Shown piece by piece: positions 9,174-18,171 of a DNA stretch of 64,000 bases. The stretch is from Butyricimonas faecihominis (GTDB taxonomy: Bacteria > Bacteroidota > Bacteroidia > Bacteroidales > Marinifilaceae). The notes under the pieces were generated by a model. That model saw nothing but the letters and a program-made list of their open reading frames with translations. It was not told the origin of the DNA and did no database searches. Where the stretch lies: positions 2,919,880 through 2,983,879 of the forward strand of contig NZ_AP028155.1 of NCBI RefSeq assembly GCF_033096445.1, read 5' to 3'. Position 1 is the first letter of the stretch; each line of letters opens with the position of its first letter. Position numbers and translations under genes: made by a program.

Positions 9174-9343
9174 TTGGCAGGTCTTCTGACTTGCTCCGTC
9201 CTTGAACGCCCTTCCCATTTCGTGTCGAAACAGTGGATGTGAGTCTTGTTCACGGACTTTGGCGGAGCTTACAGCAGCGGGTCTGTTCAGGATTCGCACC
9301 TGATTCCCTTTTCATCACACGCCCGAAACGAGGTGTGACACCA
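9174..9343 (-). promoter_or_regulatory. Cobalamin riboswitch 2 (btuB2-btuG2 leader)
   Basis: On the - strand: GGGAATCAGGTGCGAATCCT, GACCCGCTGCTGTAAGC, CCACTG, GGGAAGGCG and the B12 box AAGTCAGAAGACCTGCC. A TATTTTCG at 9353-9360, one base from TAnnTTTG, is the probable -7 box. The sequence is nearly the same as riboswitch 3. The rest of the 520-bp gap is a ~150-nt leader plus the hairpin at 9472. Confidence 0.92.
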
Positions 9344-9471
9344 AAATCGTTACGAAAATATATAAAAAAACAAATACTATTTGGATTTTAGAACGAAAAA
9401 TTCAATTATTCACAACATTTCTTGCTTACAAACAAAAAGGAATTTCTATCCTCCCCCTATCGATTAAAATT

Positions 9472-9516
9472 CGAGGGGAAGCGCTCGATACCTATTATCA
9501 TGAGCACTTCCCCTCG
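9472..9516 (-). terminator. Large hairpin after the LRR lipoprotein operon
   Basis: Inverted arms CGAGGGGAAGCGCTC (9472-9486) and GAGCACTTCCCCTCG (9502-9516) pair over 15 bp with one mismatch around a 15-nt loop. It lies just after the stop of the gene at 9538 on the - strand and is followed by AATTTTAAT, so it is a plausible transcription terminator or mRNA-stabilising hairpin. Confidence 0.6.
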
Positions 9517-9537
9517 GGCATTAGTTTAACAACCAGC

Positions 9538-11961
9538 TTACGGTTTCACCAATTTTCCAGCCTTTGCCTCCTCGAAAGTCGGGTTGTAAGCATTCCCTCC
9601 AACGAGCCATGACATTTCATCGTCAAGAGACCCGATTGCCTTTTCCAAACCTTTGAAAGAAACAAGTCCTCCTTGTTTGTGTATATCAATAACATCAACA
9701 CGTTCCAAAGCAGAAAAACAATCCAAATCCGTTATCGTCGTATTATATTGGGTCTCGTCATTCGCCCTCGAAGTCATGACAAGTTTCCCGACACGTTTCA
9801 ACACGGGAGTATAAATTTCCTCCAGCATCGTGGGGTACATCCCGTTCACGAAAGAAGTTGTGATCTCCATACTTCCGGTCACCTCCTCTAAGGCAGGGAA
9901 ACGCAAGGCTTCAGCCGCACCCACATAAGTCATACTACCCACCTTCTTGAGTTTAGGATATTCCGTGGGCTGCACCCTCATCCGTGCCCCCTGACCTTCA
10001 GTCAATTTCATAGCATTATCAACAACTTCAAGATCAGGAAGACGAATGACTCCCTTATTCTCACTATACCCTTGAGTAATATTTAAAGTCCCAAGTTCCT
10101 TCACTCCGGAGAAATTATATTCTACACGATCAGTCTTCGAAACCGGGACATCATTAATATTCAAGCTCCCAATCCAGTCAAAACCAACAAAATTCATCCC
10201 GGGAACTTTATTCAAAGTAAAAGCTCCTTCAAAAGAACCCTTCCCTTTCAACGTAATCACATGACTGGCCGAAATCGTAACCGTGGCCGTAGTCAACCCC
10301 GTAAGATCAAGCTCTTGTAAAGCATCAAGTCCGCTGAAAGAACAAGTAGTAAGAGAACCTGTCTGAAGTTGAGCCAACAAAGTAAAGCTTTCCAACTTTT
10401 TCATTCCTGATAAAGAAAGTTGCTTGCCCACGGAACGTAAGGCCGTCAACCCGTTGATAGCCGAAATCTCATTCAAGTTACTCAAGAACATGTTCCCCCC
10501 GATCGTCTCTAAACGGCTGAACCCGGTAAAAGATACCGCTACCTGCATATCGGATAGTGTGAAATTTCCTCCAACCGAAGTCAAATTAGAAAAGCCATCA
10601 ATCGCGGTGATACCAGACATCGAAGAAAACGTGAAATCACCTCCCACTTCTTTCAACGCTTGTAAAGATTTCATATCAGTAAAAACACCACTCTTCAATT
10701 CATACTTACCGACCACGGAAGTCAAAGCAGAAAGATCAAGAGAAGCTAACTTGTAACAAACTTCAATATTCAATCCCCCCTTCCCCAAAGTAGCAAGATT
10801 ATGCAGGTCAATTACTTCGAGATCTTCAATATAATACACCCGAAAACCTCCCGCAGAACGAAGATTCGGCAGGTTAAATTCCTTTACCCGATGGGTCCAT
10901 TGCAACGTGATCTGATCACTGACCGAGGTCAATTGACTAAAATCAAACTCCTCAACCACCTCCATCGTCTCAAGATAAAGCACCCCAACCGATTGCAATA
11001 CCGGGAATGCAATTTTCCTCGTATTATAAATACGTGTAAGATCAAGCCTGTTCCCAACAACCGCCAAAGAGGGGAATACAATTTCCTCTGGAGCAACAAT
11101 ATTGGAACTTGACTGCCTTCCCATGATATAGAAATTAGCTCCTACCGTCTTCAACGCCGAAAAGTCCAATTCCCCAAGCTTCCAAGTCTGGACATTAAAA
11201 TTGCCACTCACGCTCTCAAGAGCAGGTAAATTAAGATTATAAAGCGTATCGGCAGAAATCGTAAAATCCCCACCAACAGCCTGCAAATTAGGCAAATTCA
11301 CTTCTCGTACGAAACGTATTCCCCACGGCCCATTCTCATATGGCCGCGGAGTCATAACGAACCCTCCTGCCCGTTGCAGATTCTGCAATCCATCAAGAGA
11401 AGTTCCCCGGTAAGTAGGATTAATCGTCACCACGCCCGTAACTTCCTTCAAAGCCGAGAGAGCAGCAATGGAAGTAAGCGAATCCTCCTTCACGCTTCCC
11501 GCCAGCTTACCAATAACAAGATTCCCCTCTATTTTACCAATACCACGAGCCGCGAAAGCCTCAACCTCCTCAGGGGTTGTCAAACGGACATCTCCCTCAC
11601 TAGCTAAAACCGTTCTGGTAACCATATACTTGTAAACCCGCTGATTATTGTTATAGGAAGTAACCGTAAAATTAAACGCCTCTCCCCAATTTTCCACTTC
11701 AGCCGGATCAGGTGAAACGCTGGCATTCTCACTACAAACGATCTCCACTTTTGCCCCCTCAAGAGACACATTTTCGGGAACAAGAAGCAACAACGTATCT
11801 CCGGAAACAAGTCCGGTATAAGTATTACCATCTTGAAGAAGACGGAATGAAGTAATAAAATTTTCGTCTCCGGAAAAAATACTGTCATCATCCTCGCAAG
11901 AGACAAGTAAAGCCATAAAGCTTACAACGAGTATATATAAAAATCTATTCATTTTCATCAT
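9538..11961 (-). CDS. Surface lipoprotein with leucine-rich-repeat-like solenoid (paralogue 2), B12-regulated
   Basis: About 807 residues. Lipobox LLVSC followed by EDDDS indicates a surface lipoprotein. Residues ~25-125 form a DUF5018-like Ig fold (FITSFRLLQDGNTYTGLVSG); the rest is a solenoid of 20-25-residue repeats of the type LPNLQAVGGDFTIS, FSALKTVGANFYI, FSNLTSVGGNFTLS, resembling bacterial receptor-L/LRR folds. It is the last gene of the riboswitch-3 operon. ATGs at 11961, 11958 and 11952 are all possible, the first lying 2 nt after the upstream stop. Function is not known. Location suggests corrinoid or corrinoid-protein capture at the surface; that is inference. It is paralogous to the gene before it. 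Confidence 0.85.
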   Translation of the reverse strand: MMKMNRFLYILVVSFMALLVSCEDDDSIFSGDENFITSFRLLQDGNTYTGLVSGDTLLLLVPENVSLEGAKVEIVCSENASVSPDPAEVENWGEAFNFTVTSYNNNQRVYKYMVTRTVLASEGDVRLTTPEEVEAFAARGIGKIEGNLVIGKLAGSVKEDSLTSIAALSALKEVTGVVTINPTYRGTSLDGLQNLQRAGGFVMTPRPYENGPWGIRFVREVNLPNLQAVGGDFTISADTLYNLNLPALESVSGNFNVQTWKLGELDFSALKTVGANFYIMGRQSSSNIVAPEEIVFPSLAVVGNRLDLTRIYNTRKIAFPVLQSVGVLYLETMEVVEEFDFSQLTSVSDQITLQWTHRVKEFNLPNLRSAGGFRVYYIEDLEVIDLHNLATLGKGGLNIEVCYKLASLDLSALTSVVGKYELKSGVFTDMKSLQALKEVGGDFTFSSMSGITAIDGFSNLTSVGGNFTLSDMQVAVSFTGFSRLETIGGNMFLSNLNEISAINGLTALRSVGKQLSLSGMKKLESFTLLAQLQTGSLTTCSFSGLDALQELDLTGLTTATVTISASHVITLKGKGSFEGAFTLNKVPGMNFVGFDWIGSLNINDVPVSKTDRVEYNFSGVKELGTLNITQGYSENKGVIRLPDLEVVDNAMKLTEGQGARMRVQPTEYPKLKKVGSMTYVGAAEALRFPALEEVTGSMEITTSFVNGMYPTMLEEIYTPVLKRVGKLVMTSRANDETQYNTTITDLDCFSALERVDVIDIHKQGGLVSFKGLEKAIGSLDDEMSWLVGGNAYNPTFEEAKAGKLVKP

Positions 11962-11963
11962 TC

Positions 11964-14021
11964 TTATTCTTGAATATTTGGTTTCGTCCATTGTCCTTCC
12001 TCCACCAACTGTTTATAAGTAGGATTATAAAGATTATCCTCAACCTGCCATTTATCCTCCGGACAAGTCAGCACGGCAGCCTTAATCGCGGCAAAAGAAG
12101 CAAGTTTATCATGTTTTCGGATACGTAGCCCCCCAATTTTCTCCAACGAAGAAAGGAAATCCAAATTCTCCCATTTCGTATTCTTGTAATTAACATCATC
12201 GTTATCACTCGAAACATTCGGTCCTAGTGGACGCAAATCAAGCGTGCCACCAACCTGTTTAAGAGACGGGTAGAGAATTTCCAGAGGACCGCGATCCCCG
12301 TAATACGAGTATCCCGTCTGGATAATCATATTCCCACCCACGGTTGCCAACAAGGGGAAAGTCTCTTCATCATAAAGATCAATACTCATGGTTGCATCCC
12401 CTCCAATAGTTGTCAACTTGGGAAAATGCTCTTTCACGCTCGAAGAATATAATTTAAAATTACCTCCAATTTCCTCAAGATCTGAGAGAGACACTGGTTT
12501 TATGTTATAATTCACCCAGTAAGAAAAATCCCCGTTTATCTTACGAATACCATTGATTTCAACCGTCCCCTCCCGCAAGCTCAACGAACTGATCGTCAAC
12601 CATTCAATTTCATGAAATCCTTGTAATTTAGGCATATACCCACCTAAATTCTCCAACTTAATACCACCATTGAAACGATCATCCGCGATAACCGTGGTAG
12701 TTTCAAGCCCGGTACCGGTGAATCTCAGTTCATCAATCTGAACACCCCGCAAATCAACTTCCCCGATCCCATTCGCCAAGACAAGAGTCTTCAAGCTTTT
12801 CAAACTGGAAGGAAACTGCAAACGCTCCGCACTACTTTTAATTGTAAGAGTTCCCCCCACACTCTCAAGTGATGCGATATTATCGGAAAGAATACCCGCC
12901 GTCGCTATACTGAAATCTCCATCAACAGATTGTAACAACGGTAAATTAAATTGATTCACACCGGTACACGTCAAGTTAATACTTCCCGCACGGGTTAAGA
13001 CAGGGAATGTAATCTCGTATAACGGATTTTCCAAAATACTCAATGCAGAAGCAATGGTTTGCAAATTCGGACAATAAAGCAACAATAGAGACCCTTTCGC
13101 CACGTTCAAGTTATCACAAGAAATCAATTCAGGAAATTCCAGACGCACGACAGGCATATTCACGCTAACAGAACCTCCAACCTTATCAAGAGATTGAAAA
13201 ACCATCTTCTGAACAGTGGACTTACCATTCAAGGAAAGATTACCACTCACGGATTGCAAAGCCGAAAAATCTGATGATACAAAAGGAGTTGCCAAAGTAA
13301 GGCTACCACCTACAGACTGCAATTTCGGGCAAGAAACCTCCGCGGCAGAAGCACTCGTGATATTAAAATCACCGCCTACACGAGTGAGGTTATCCATCAC
13401 CACCACCCACAAGCTATCCGCTGAATTGATTTGGAGGGAACCACCTACCTCTTCGAGATTATCCAAACCCTCGAACTGATTCCCTAAATAGTAACGATTA
13501 AGGACCACATTCTCTGTCACTTTTTTTAAAGAGGAAAGCGCCGCCAGCGAAGTAATCGTATCCGTTCCTACCTGACGCCCGATAATAAGACTGCCATCAA
13601 CACGAGAATACCCCTTCGCACCAAAAGCATCAACCTCCTCTTGCGTATTAAGCATGATGATTCCCTCGGCAGAAAAATAACTCCGGGACGGAATATACAT
13701 ATACTTCCGTTCCACCCCGGAATGTGACGTTACAACAAAATACATCTGTTGTTCCCAGTTATCAATCATTGACGGATCGGGTTTTATCGTCGTGTTTTCA
13801 CTACATATAACTTCTGCGGCAAGTCCTGAAAAAGAAACATTCTCAGGCATATTCAATAAAATCGTATCACCCCGAAAAGACGCGACAAAAACTTGATCGC
13901 CCTGTTTAAGGGTAAACGAGGTAATAAAATTGTCATCTCCGGAAAACGGATCATTATCATCTTCACAACCGATAATAAAAGAAAGCATGAGAAAAAATCC
14001 CCAAAGTATATTCTTATTCAT
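11964..14021 (-). CDS. Surface lipoprotein with leucine-rich-repeat-like solenoid (paralogue 1), B12-regulated
   Basis: 685 residues, lipobox FIIGC then EDDND. It has the same layout as the next gene: a DUF5018-like N-terminal Ig domain (DDNFITSFTLKQGDQVF, with NMPENVSFSGLAAEVICSEN matching VPENVSLEGAKVEIVCSEN in the paralogue), then LRR-like repeats (LDNLEEVGGSLQINS, FSALQSVSGNLSLNG, LASLESVGGTLTIKS) and the shared C-terminal NLYNPTYKQL motif. It lies 19 nt after the PKD-type lipoprotein and 2 nt before its paralogue, so the three are one transcript. No catalytic motif is visible; a binding or scaffold role is likely. Confidence 0.86.
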   Translation of the reverse strand: MNKNILWGFFLMLSFIIGCEDDNDPFSGDDNFITSFTLKQGDQVFVASFRGDTILLNMPENVSFSGLAAEVICSENTTIKPDPSMIDNWEQQMYFVVTSHSGVERKYMYIPSRSYFSAEGIIMLNTQEEVDAFGAKGYSRVDGSLIIGRQVGTDTITSLAALSSLKKVTENVVLNRYYLGNQFEGLDNLEEVGGSLQINSADSLWVVVMDNLTRVGGDFNITSASAAEVSCPKLQSVGGSLTLATPFVSSDFSALQSVSGNLSLNGKSTVQKMVFQSLDKVGGSVSVNMPVVRLEFPELISCDNLNVAKGSLLLLYCPNLQTIASALSILENPLYEITFPVLTRAGSINLTCTGVNQFNLPLLQSVDGDFSIATAGILSDNIASLESVGGTLTIKSSAERLQFPSSLKSLKTLVLANGIGEVDLRGVQIDELRFTGTGLETTTVIADDRFNGGIKLENLGGYMPKLQGFHEIEWLTISSLSLREGTVEINGIRKINGDFSYWVNYNIKPVSLSDLEEIGGNFKLYSSSVKEHFPKLTTIGGDATMSIDLYDEETFPLLATVGGNMIIQTGYSYYGDRGPLEILYPSLKQVGGTLDLRPLGPNVSSDNDDVNYKNTKWENLDFLSSLEKIGGLRIRKHDKLASFAAIKAAVLTCPEDKWQVEDNLYNPTYKQLVEEGQWTKPNIQE

Positions 14022-14040
14022 AATTCGCTTGTTTTTAGTC

Positions 14041-15762
14041 CTATTTTTTAGCTTTTAAACGTAAATCAATAGCAGCCGAGGATTCAGTAGAAACTTCTCC
14101 GACAGCAGCCCCCTGTCCCATTTGCGCGGTATGAACCTTCACGAAATCTATGTATTTAAGATTAGCCGGGGAACCGTCTTGTTGGATCGCGTTCTCGATG
14201 CGAAAACCTGTCGGCTCGTTAATATTATCCACGTATCCCCAATCAAAACCCCAGTTCGTTTCAAGTCCCTCGGTTTTAAATTGATTTCCCAAACAAGTAC
14301 CCGTCAATATATAATACTCTTCTTTAAGGAACCATGGGAAATAACCGCTATCCGGGTGATAAGCATTACGGGCCAAGAAACGGAGATTCCCGTCATTATC
14401 GATAGACAGCACATCCTGTTTCTCCGCCGTGGGCCGGAAATACTTCAACGCATATCGCTGAGTGATGCCGGGCTTACCAGTTTCACTACCTTTAAGCTCG
14501 TACCAAGTATCATCAGGAATGCCATTACCATTCTCGTCCTGACTCACCCACACGACACCACATTCACACCAATGTTTACCAAGAGGGTTCCCCACGATAT
14601 CAAAATCAGCCTCACCTTTACCATCATCTTTAACGCTATGGTCAAATTGCAAGATAAAATAACCGCCCCAAGCTCCCAAAGAAGCTATCCAAGACTCTCC
14701 TCCACCGCTATCCAACGTCTTCTGTATTGACATCCGGGCATCCTCTGCCGTCTGATTCTGTGTAAACCTGATAAATTGACCGGGAGCAGGAATAAATTCA
14801 TAACAAGTATTCGAAATATAGCTACTTGTAGCTTTCGTTTCTCTAAAATGAGTTCCTTCCGGAGCCTCGCAAACGACATTCACGGTGGCCATCGCCGTCT
14901 TTTCCTTATCGTTTGCCGTCACGGTAATCTCATAAGTTTTCCCTTCAACAGAAGGGGTAAAATTATAACAAATTGACGTTTCACCCTCTTGCACGACACC
15001 ATCCACTTTCCACTCGTAAACAGCCAGATCACTGATCGAGAATTTCACGGGAGCGAGTACTACATTTTTCCCGATCGGACAAGTCATCGTACGCACATCA
15101 TTCAACTGAGAAGGCAAAACGTAACGCCCGTTATCAAAGAATAATATAGGCTTTTCCTCCGGAATAACTGATATATTGATATTCTTCACATCGGCCCCAT
15201 CCTCATTCGTCACCTTTAACGCCACCGTGTAAACATTAATATCATCCTCCTTAAACACATAAATAGAATCATGCCCAACAACTTTCCCGTTATAGCTCCA
15301 TTCAAAAGTAGTCGATTCATCCGTGTAGTCCGTCATGGCCGCCATCTCCTTCTCCAAACCACAATATGCCACTGCCGAAGCCGACATTGTGATAGAAGGT
15401 GCCAAACGATCCACCACGGTTACTTTTACTTGTTTCTCCACGCTACCGTTATCCGCATCAAGGCGGAAATTCACGAAAAACTCTCCCAATTGACTACCTT
15501 TAAAAAGATAAACCGTGTCATTTGCCACGATCACCCCCTCCTGTTTCCAAGAATAAACAGGATTCACTGCATCCGTCACCGAAGCCTTTAGTGCCACCTC
15601 TTTACCTATCTTCACCTTATACTCTCCCGTCTCTGAATTAAAAGAGAAATCGGGATTACCGACGAGAACCTTTTCATCATCGTCATCACATGCCGTAAAG
15701 CCCCCGATAAAGAACATCACAAGCAACACTAGCCTAATCTGATTTTTTTTTCTCATAATCAT
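14041..15762 (-). CDS. PKD/Ig-repeat surface lipoprotein of the cobalamin regulon
   Basis: 573 residues. Lipobox GFTAC followed by DDDDEK. Three PKD/Ig-like domains occupy about 35-115, 116-200 and 205-298 (typical YSWKQEGVIVANDTVYLF, FEWSYNGKVVGHDSIYVF, YEWKVDGVVQEGETSICYNF). The C-terminal ~270 residues form a distinct module (SLGAWGGYFILQFDHSV, VVWVSQDENGNGIPDDTWYE, FVKVHTAQMGQGAAVGEVST) seen in cell-surface proteins of Bacteroidota; the DENGNGIPDD loop looks like a Ca2+ site. It is the first gene after riboswitch 3. It may correspond to one of the accessory B12-binding lipoproteins (such as BtuH) described for Bacteroides, but that cannot be decided here. ATG 15756 is an alternative start. 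Confidence 0.85.
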   Translation of the reverse strand: MIMRKKNQIRLVLLVMFFIGGFTACDDDDEKVLVGNPDFSFNSETGEYKVKIGKEVALKASVTDAVNPVYSWKQEGVIVANDTVYLFKGSQLGEFFVNFRLDADNGSVEKQVKVTVVDRLAPSITMSASAVAYCGLEKEMAAMTDYTDESTTFEWSYNGKVVGHDSIYVFKEDDINVYTVALKVTNEDGADVKNINISVIPEEKPILFFDNGRYVLPSQLNDVRTMTCPIGKNVVLAPVKFSISDLAVYEWKVDGVVQEGETSICYNFTPSVEGKTYEITVTANDKEKTAMATVNVVCEAPEGTHFRETKATSSYISNTCYEFIPAPGQFIRFTQNQTAEDARMSIQKTLDSGGGESWIASLGAWGGYFILQFDHSVKDDGKGEADFDIVGNPLGKHWCECGVVWVSQDENGNGIPDDTWYELKGSETGKPGITQRYALKYFRPTAEKQDVLSIDNDGNLRFLARNAYHPDSGYFPWFLKEEYYILTGTCLGNQFKTEGLETNWGFDWGYVDNINEPTGFRIENAIQQDGSPANLKYIDFVKVHTAQMGQGAAVGEVSTESSAAIDLRLKAKK

Positions 15763-16005
15763 TAATCTGTTATTTCGACAATTCTTTTCATCCTATTTTT
15801 ATTTCAACCTCCTGTTTGCAATACATACCACATATGCCCGCGGTAACACCACAAAAGCAAGCATTCAATTCATAGCTGACACAAAACAACAGCTTTCCGG
15901 TCCAAATAGATACAAATAGCAATAATTGTCTATCGCACAACAGTCTGATAAAAATAATGTTTTCTGTATCCAAGCTCTAGTCCCAGAAAGCTTTAGATCC
16001 ATGAT

Positions 16006-16180
16006 ATTGGCAGGTCTTCTGACTTGCTCCATCCTTGAACGCCCTTCCCATTTCGTGTCGAAACAGTGGATGTGAGTCTTGTTCACGGACTTTAGTGGAG
16101 TTTACAGCAGCAGGTCTGTTCAGGATTCGCACCTGATTCCCTTTTCACCACACGCCTGAAACAGGGTGTGACACCAAAAT
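16006..16180 (-). promoter_or_regulatory. Cobalamin riboswitch 3 (PKD/LRR lipoprotein operon leader)
   Basis: On the - strand: GGGAATCAGGTGCGAATCCT, GACCTGCTGCTGTAAAC, CCACTG, GGGAAGGCG and AAGTCAGAAGACCTGCC. It differs from riboswitch 2 at only about ten positions by eye. It places the three surface lipoproteins in the B12 regulon. About 240 nt separate it from the first gene; nothing else was recognised in that 5' leader. Confidence 0.92.
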
Positions 16181-16185
16181 CGTCG

Positions 16186-16193
16186 CAAAAATA
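16186..16193 (-). promoter_or_regulatory. -7 element before riboswitch 3
   Basis: TATTTTTG on the - strand matches TAnnTTTG and lies immediately upstream of the riboswitch. No good TTTG is found 19 bp further upstream. Confidence 0.45.
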
Positions 16194-16362
16194 TATAAAA
16201 AACAAATAGTATTTGAATTTTAAAGTTATAATTCTAGAATTTTACAAAATTTATCATTTACAAATACCCGACATGATTATTAATTATTACAATACAATCC
16301 GTTATAGCTCATCGTTCTCATAAAACGAAACCTCATCACATTTCGTATCTTCCATCACTCAT

Positions 16363-17049
16363 TTACGATTCAGCCTCCCACAGGCACACCGAATCGGAAA
16401 CATCCTTCCCGTCGGCATTTTTAGCAAAGACATAAATGACAAGGCCTTCCCCGGCTATTTTTTCTGAAAAGTTCACGCTTTTTTCTATCGTCTCTCCCCG
16501 AAGTCCCAACTCCTCGACACGACAAATATATTTCGTCTTACAAAGAAGCACGGCATAAATCTTATCATCCAGAAAGCAATCAACGGACTCGATTTCTTCC
16601 TTCTCGTGAGTGAAAAAGATTCTCCGATTTTCCATATCAACCTCGGCACGAATTTCTGGGATCACCAACGAACCCGCTGCCACGCGTAATTTCTCGTAGT
16701 TGATCACCCCGTTAAATTCCTTGACTGCTTTCTTACGGCTATTGAAAGGTTTTTCCGGATTTGCTTTCTCCACGGTCACCGCATCCATCACGTTCGCACT
16801 GGTAAATCCCCGAAAACCTTTCGGGTAACCGTTCCCTCCGGGAAATCCCAACTGGACGGCATTTCTCATCCATATTTTCCGTTCCGTTATCGTCCCGAAA
16901 GCCGCGGACTGTCGTTTTTGCGGTTCCTGACTCGGTTTACGCGAGATGCTTGTCCCCCGGCAATAATTTTTCCCGCTTGGTCCCCCGTAAGTGATCACGT
17001 TACCGAACTTACCCCGAATCTTTCCAAGTGGATTTACAAATTCCGCCAT
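16363..17049 (-). CDS. DUF6266-like hypothetical protein
   Basis: 228 residues, no signal peptide, no membrane segment. The N-terminal half (NPLGKIRGKFGNVITYGGPS, CRGTSISRKPSQEP, then SANVMDAVTV) resembles the DUF6266 family of Bacteroidota, whose role is unknown. The C-terminal half is predicted beta-rich, perhaps fibronectin-like (RIFFTHEKEEIESVDCFLDD). It is divergent from 17309-17962, which has a comparable layout (GSIRI..ITYYRHGNKVRACKSRRSPKK). Basic, glycine-rich N-termini of this kind could contact nucleic acid, but that is speculative. It sits inside the B12 cluster without an obvious link. Confidence 0.68.
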   Translation of the reverse strand: MAEFVNPLGKIRGKFGNVITYGGPSGKNYCRGTSISRKPSQEPQKRQSAAFGTITERKIWMRNAVQLGFPGGNGYPKGFRGFTSANVMDAVTVEKANPEKPFNSRKKAVKEFNGVINYEKLRVAAGSLVIPEIRAEVDMENRRIFFTHEKEEIESVDCFLDDKIYAVLLCKTKYICRVEELGLRGETIEKSVNFSEKIAGEGLVIYVFAKNADGKDVSDSVCLWEAES

Positions 17050-17178
17050 ATCCTGTTATTTTTATGTTCCTCGCCAGCAAAGATACACAAATAAACCGAT
17101 GTAGTCACACTTTCAAACTAAATAAATAAATTATTACATGTATTATTCATGAGATATAAGTGATCACTTTCATGTAAA

Positions 17179-17220
17179 GCGCTATTAAAACGCTATTAAA
17201 GCGCTATATATAATAGCGTT
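17179..17220. repeat. GCGCTATTA direct and inverted repeats in a divergent promoter region
   Basis: GCGCTATTAAAA and CGCTATTAAA follow each other, then AACGCTATTA (17189-17198) and TAATAGCGTT (17211-17220) form a perfect 10-bp inverted repeat. The block lies about 15 bp before the -33 box of the rightward gene and could be an operator. Confidence 0.5.
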
Positions 17221-17234
17221 TTATAAAAGATTTA

Positions 17235-17266
17235 TTTGCGTATTAAAAATATTCTATCTATTTTTG
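17235..17266 (+). promoter_or_regulatory. Promoter of the rightward DUF6266-like gene
   Basis: TTTG at 17235-17238 and TATTTTTG at 17259-17266, 20 bp apart, match the Bacteroidota -33/-7 consensus. The ATG at 17309 follows 42 nt later. Confidence 0.6.
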
Positions 17267-17308
17267 CTCATGAATTAATACACGAGTGATTATCAAATAA
17301 TTATTATC

Positions 17309-17962
17309 ATGGAAAACACATTATCTATTCCAGTAGCTCTCTTGGCACAAGGCTCTATCCGGATCGACGGGATAACCTATTACCGACACGGCAATAAAGT
17401 TCGGGCCTGCAAATCACGACGGAGCCCTAAAAAAACAAGAACCGAGGGGGAAGAGGAATCCTCCAGCCGTTTCACGGAAGCCCGTAAAATGTGGAGAATC
17501 TATCGTCGTGCCATCGGGGATTTACCGATATGGAAACTCATGGCCAAGGAGATGGGAATAAATAAAAGCGATTCCTTATTCCATTCTCAAAACGGAGGAT
17601 GTTTTCGCCCGGGAGAAGGGGTATGGGCTTTCCCGACATTCCGATTCTCGACAGGCACGCTGGATGCACCGGTGATCACGGGTGTCACAAGGGAAGGATG
17701 GTCCGTGACCCTAAACTGGGAAAATGACATTGACTGCCCGAAAGCGAGCGTGTCAGATCAAGTGTACGTGGGATATTTTTACGGGACCTTACCCCGCGCC
17801 CCGCAAATGATCACGTGTTTTAACTCGTTTCGGGGCGATGGCAAGGTGACCGTGGACATTCCGGCAGCAAAACAACCGGAAGGGACACCCCTGCATCTCT
17901 ACTTGTTTTTCGGCAATAAAGATACCACCCGTTTCTCTCCAAGCGTGTACGCGGGAGTGTAA
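17309..17962 (+). CDS. DUF6266-like hypothetical protein (second, divergent copy)
   Basis: 217 residues, no signal peptide. The N-terminal third is basic (GNKVRACKSRRSPKKTRTEG), followed by a helical stretch (FTEARKMWRIYRRAIGDLPI, then WKLMAKEMGI) and a beta-rich C-terminal half that resembles a fibronectin/Ig fold (WSVTLNWENDIDCPKASVSD). The order of parts matches the 16363-17049 protein although similarity is low. No enzymatic motif is seen. It has its own promoter and no co-transcribed neighbour. Confidence 0.65.
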   Translation: MENTLSIPVALLAQGSIRIDGITYYRHGNKVRACKSRRSPKKTRTEGEEESSSRFTEARKMWRIYRRAIGDLPIWKLMAKEMGINKSDSLFHSQNGGCFRPGEGVWAFPTFRFSTGTLDAPVITGVTREGWSVTLNWENDIDCPKASVSDQVYVGYFYGTLPRAPQMITCFNSFRGDGKVTVDIPAAKQPEGTPLHLYLFFGNKDTTRFSPSVYAGV

Positions 17963-18007
17963 TGTCCATACGCTCCCCCCTCTCTCCGAAATCGTGATTA
18001 CCGGACG

Positions 18008-18112
18008 TTACGCCCGCGGGAATTCATCGGCATGGGGGACCTTGTGACAGATATGCAAGAAGTTAAACATTATTACACGCTTGGCATCCTCCCCCGTGAC
18101 GGGATTGATCAT
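18008..18112 (-). CDS. Possible small ORF or gene remnant (34 aa)
   Basis: An ATG at 18112 opens MINPVTGEDAKRVIMFNFLH and ends after PHADEFPRA at a TAA. The composition looks coding-like, but an in-frame TAG lies just upstream of it and no ribosome-binding signal is seen. It could be the 3' end of a decayed gene. The 558-bp gap 17963-18521 otherwise holds riboswitch 4 and its promoter. Confidence 0.2.
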   Translation of the reverse strand: MINPVTGEDAKRVIMFNFLHICHKVPHADEFPRA

Positions 18113-18171
18113 CGAAAACCTCGCCTAACAGGTGGTTCATACCAATGAAATAAAAATCTTTTATCCAATTT

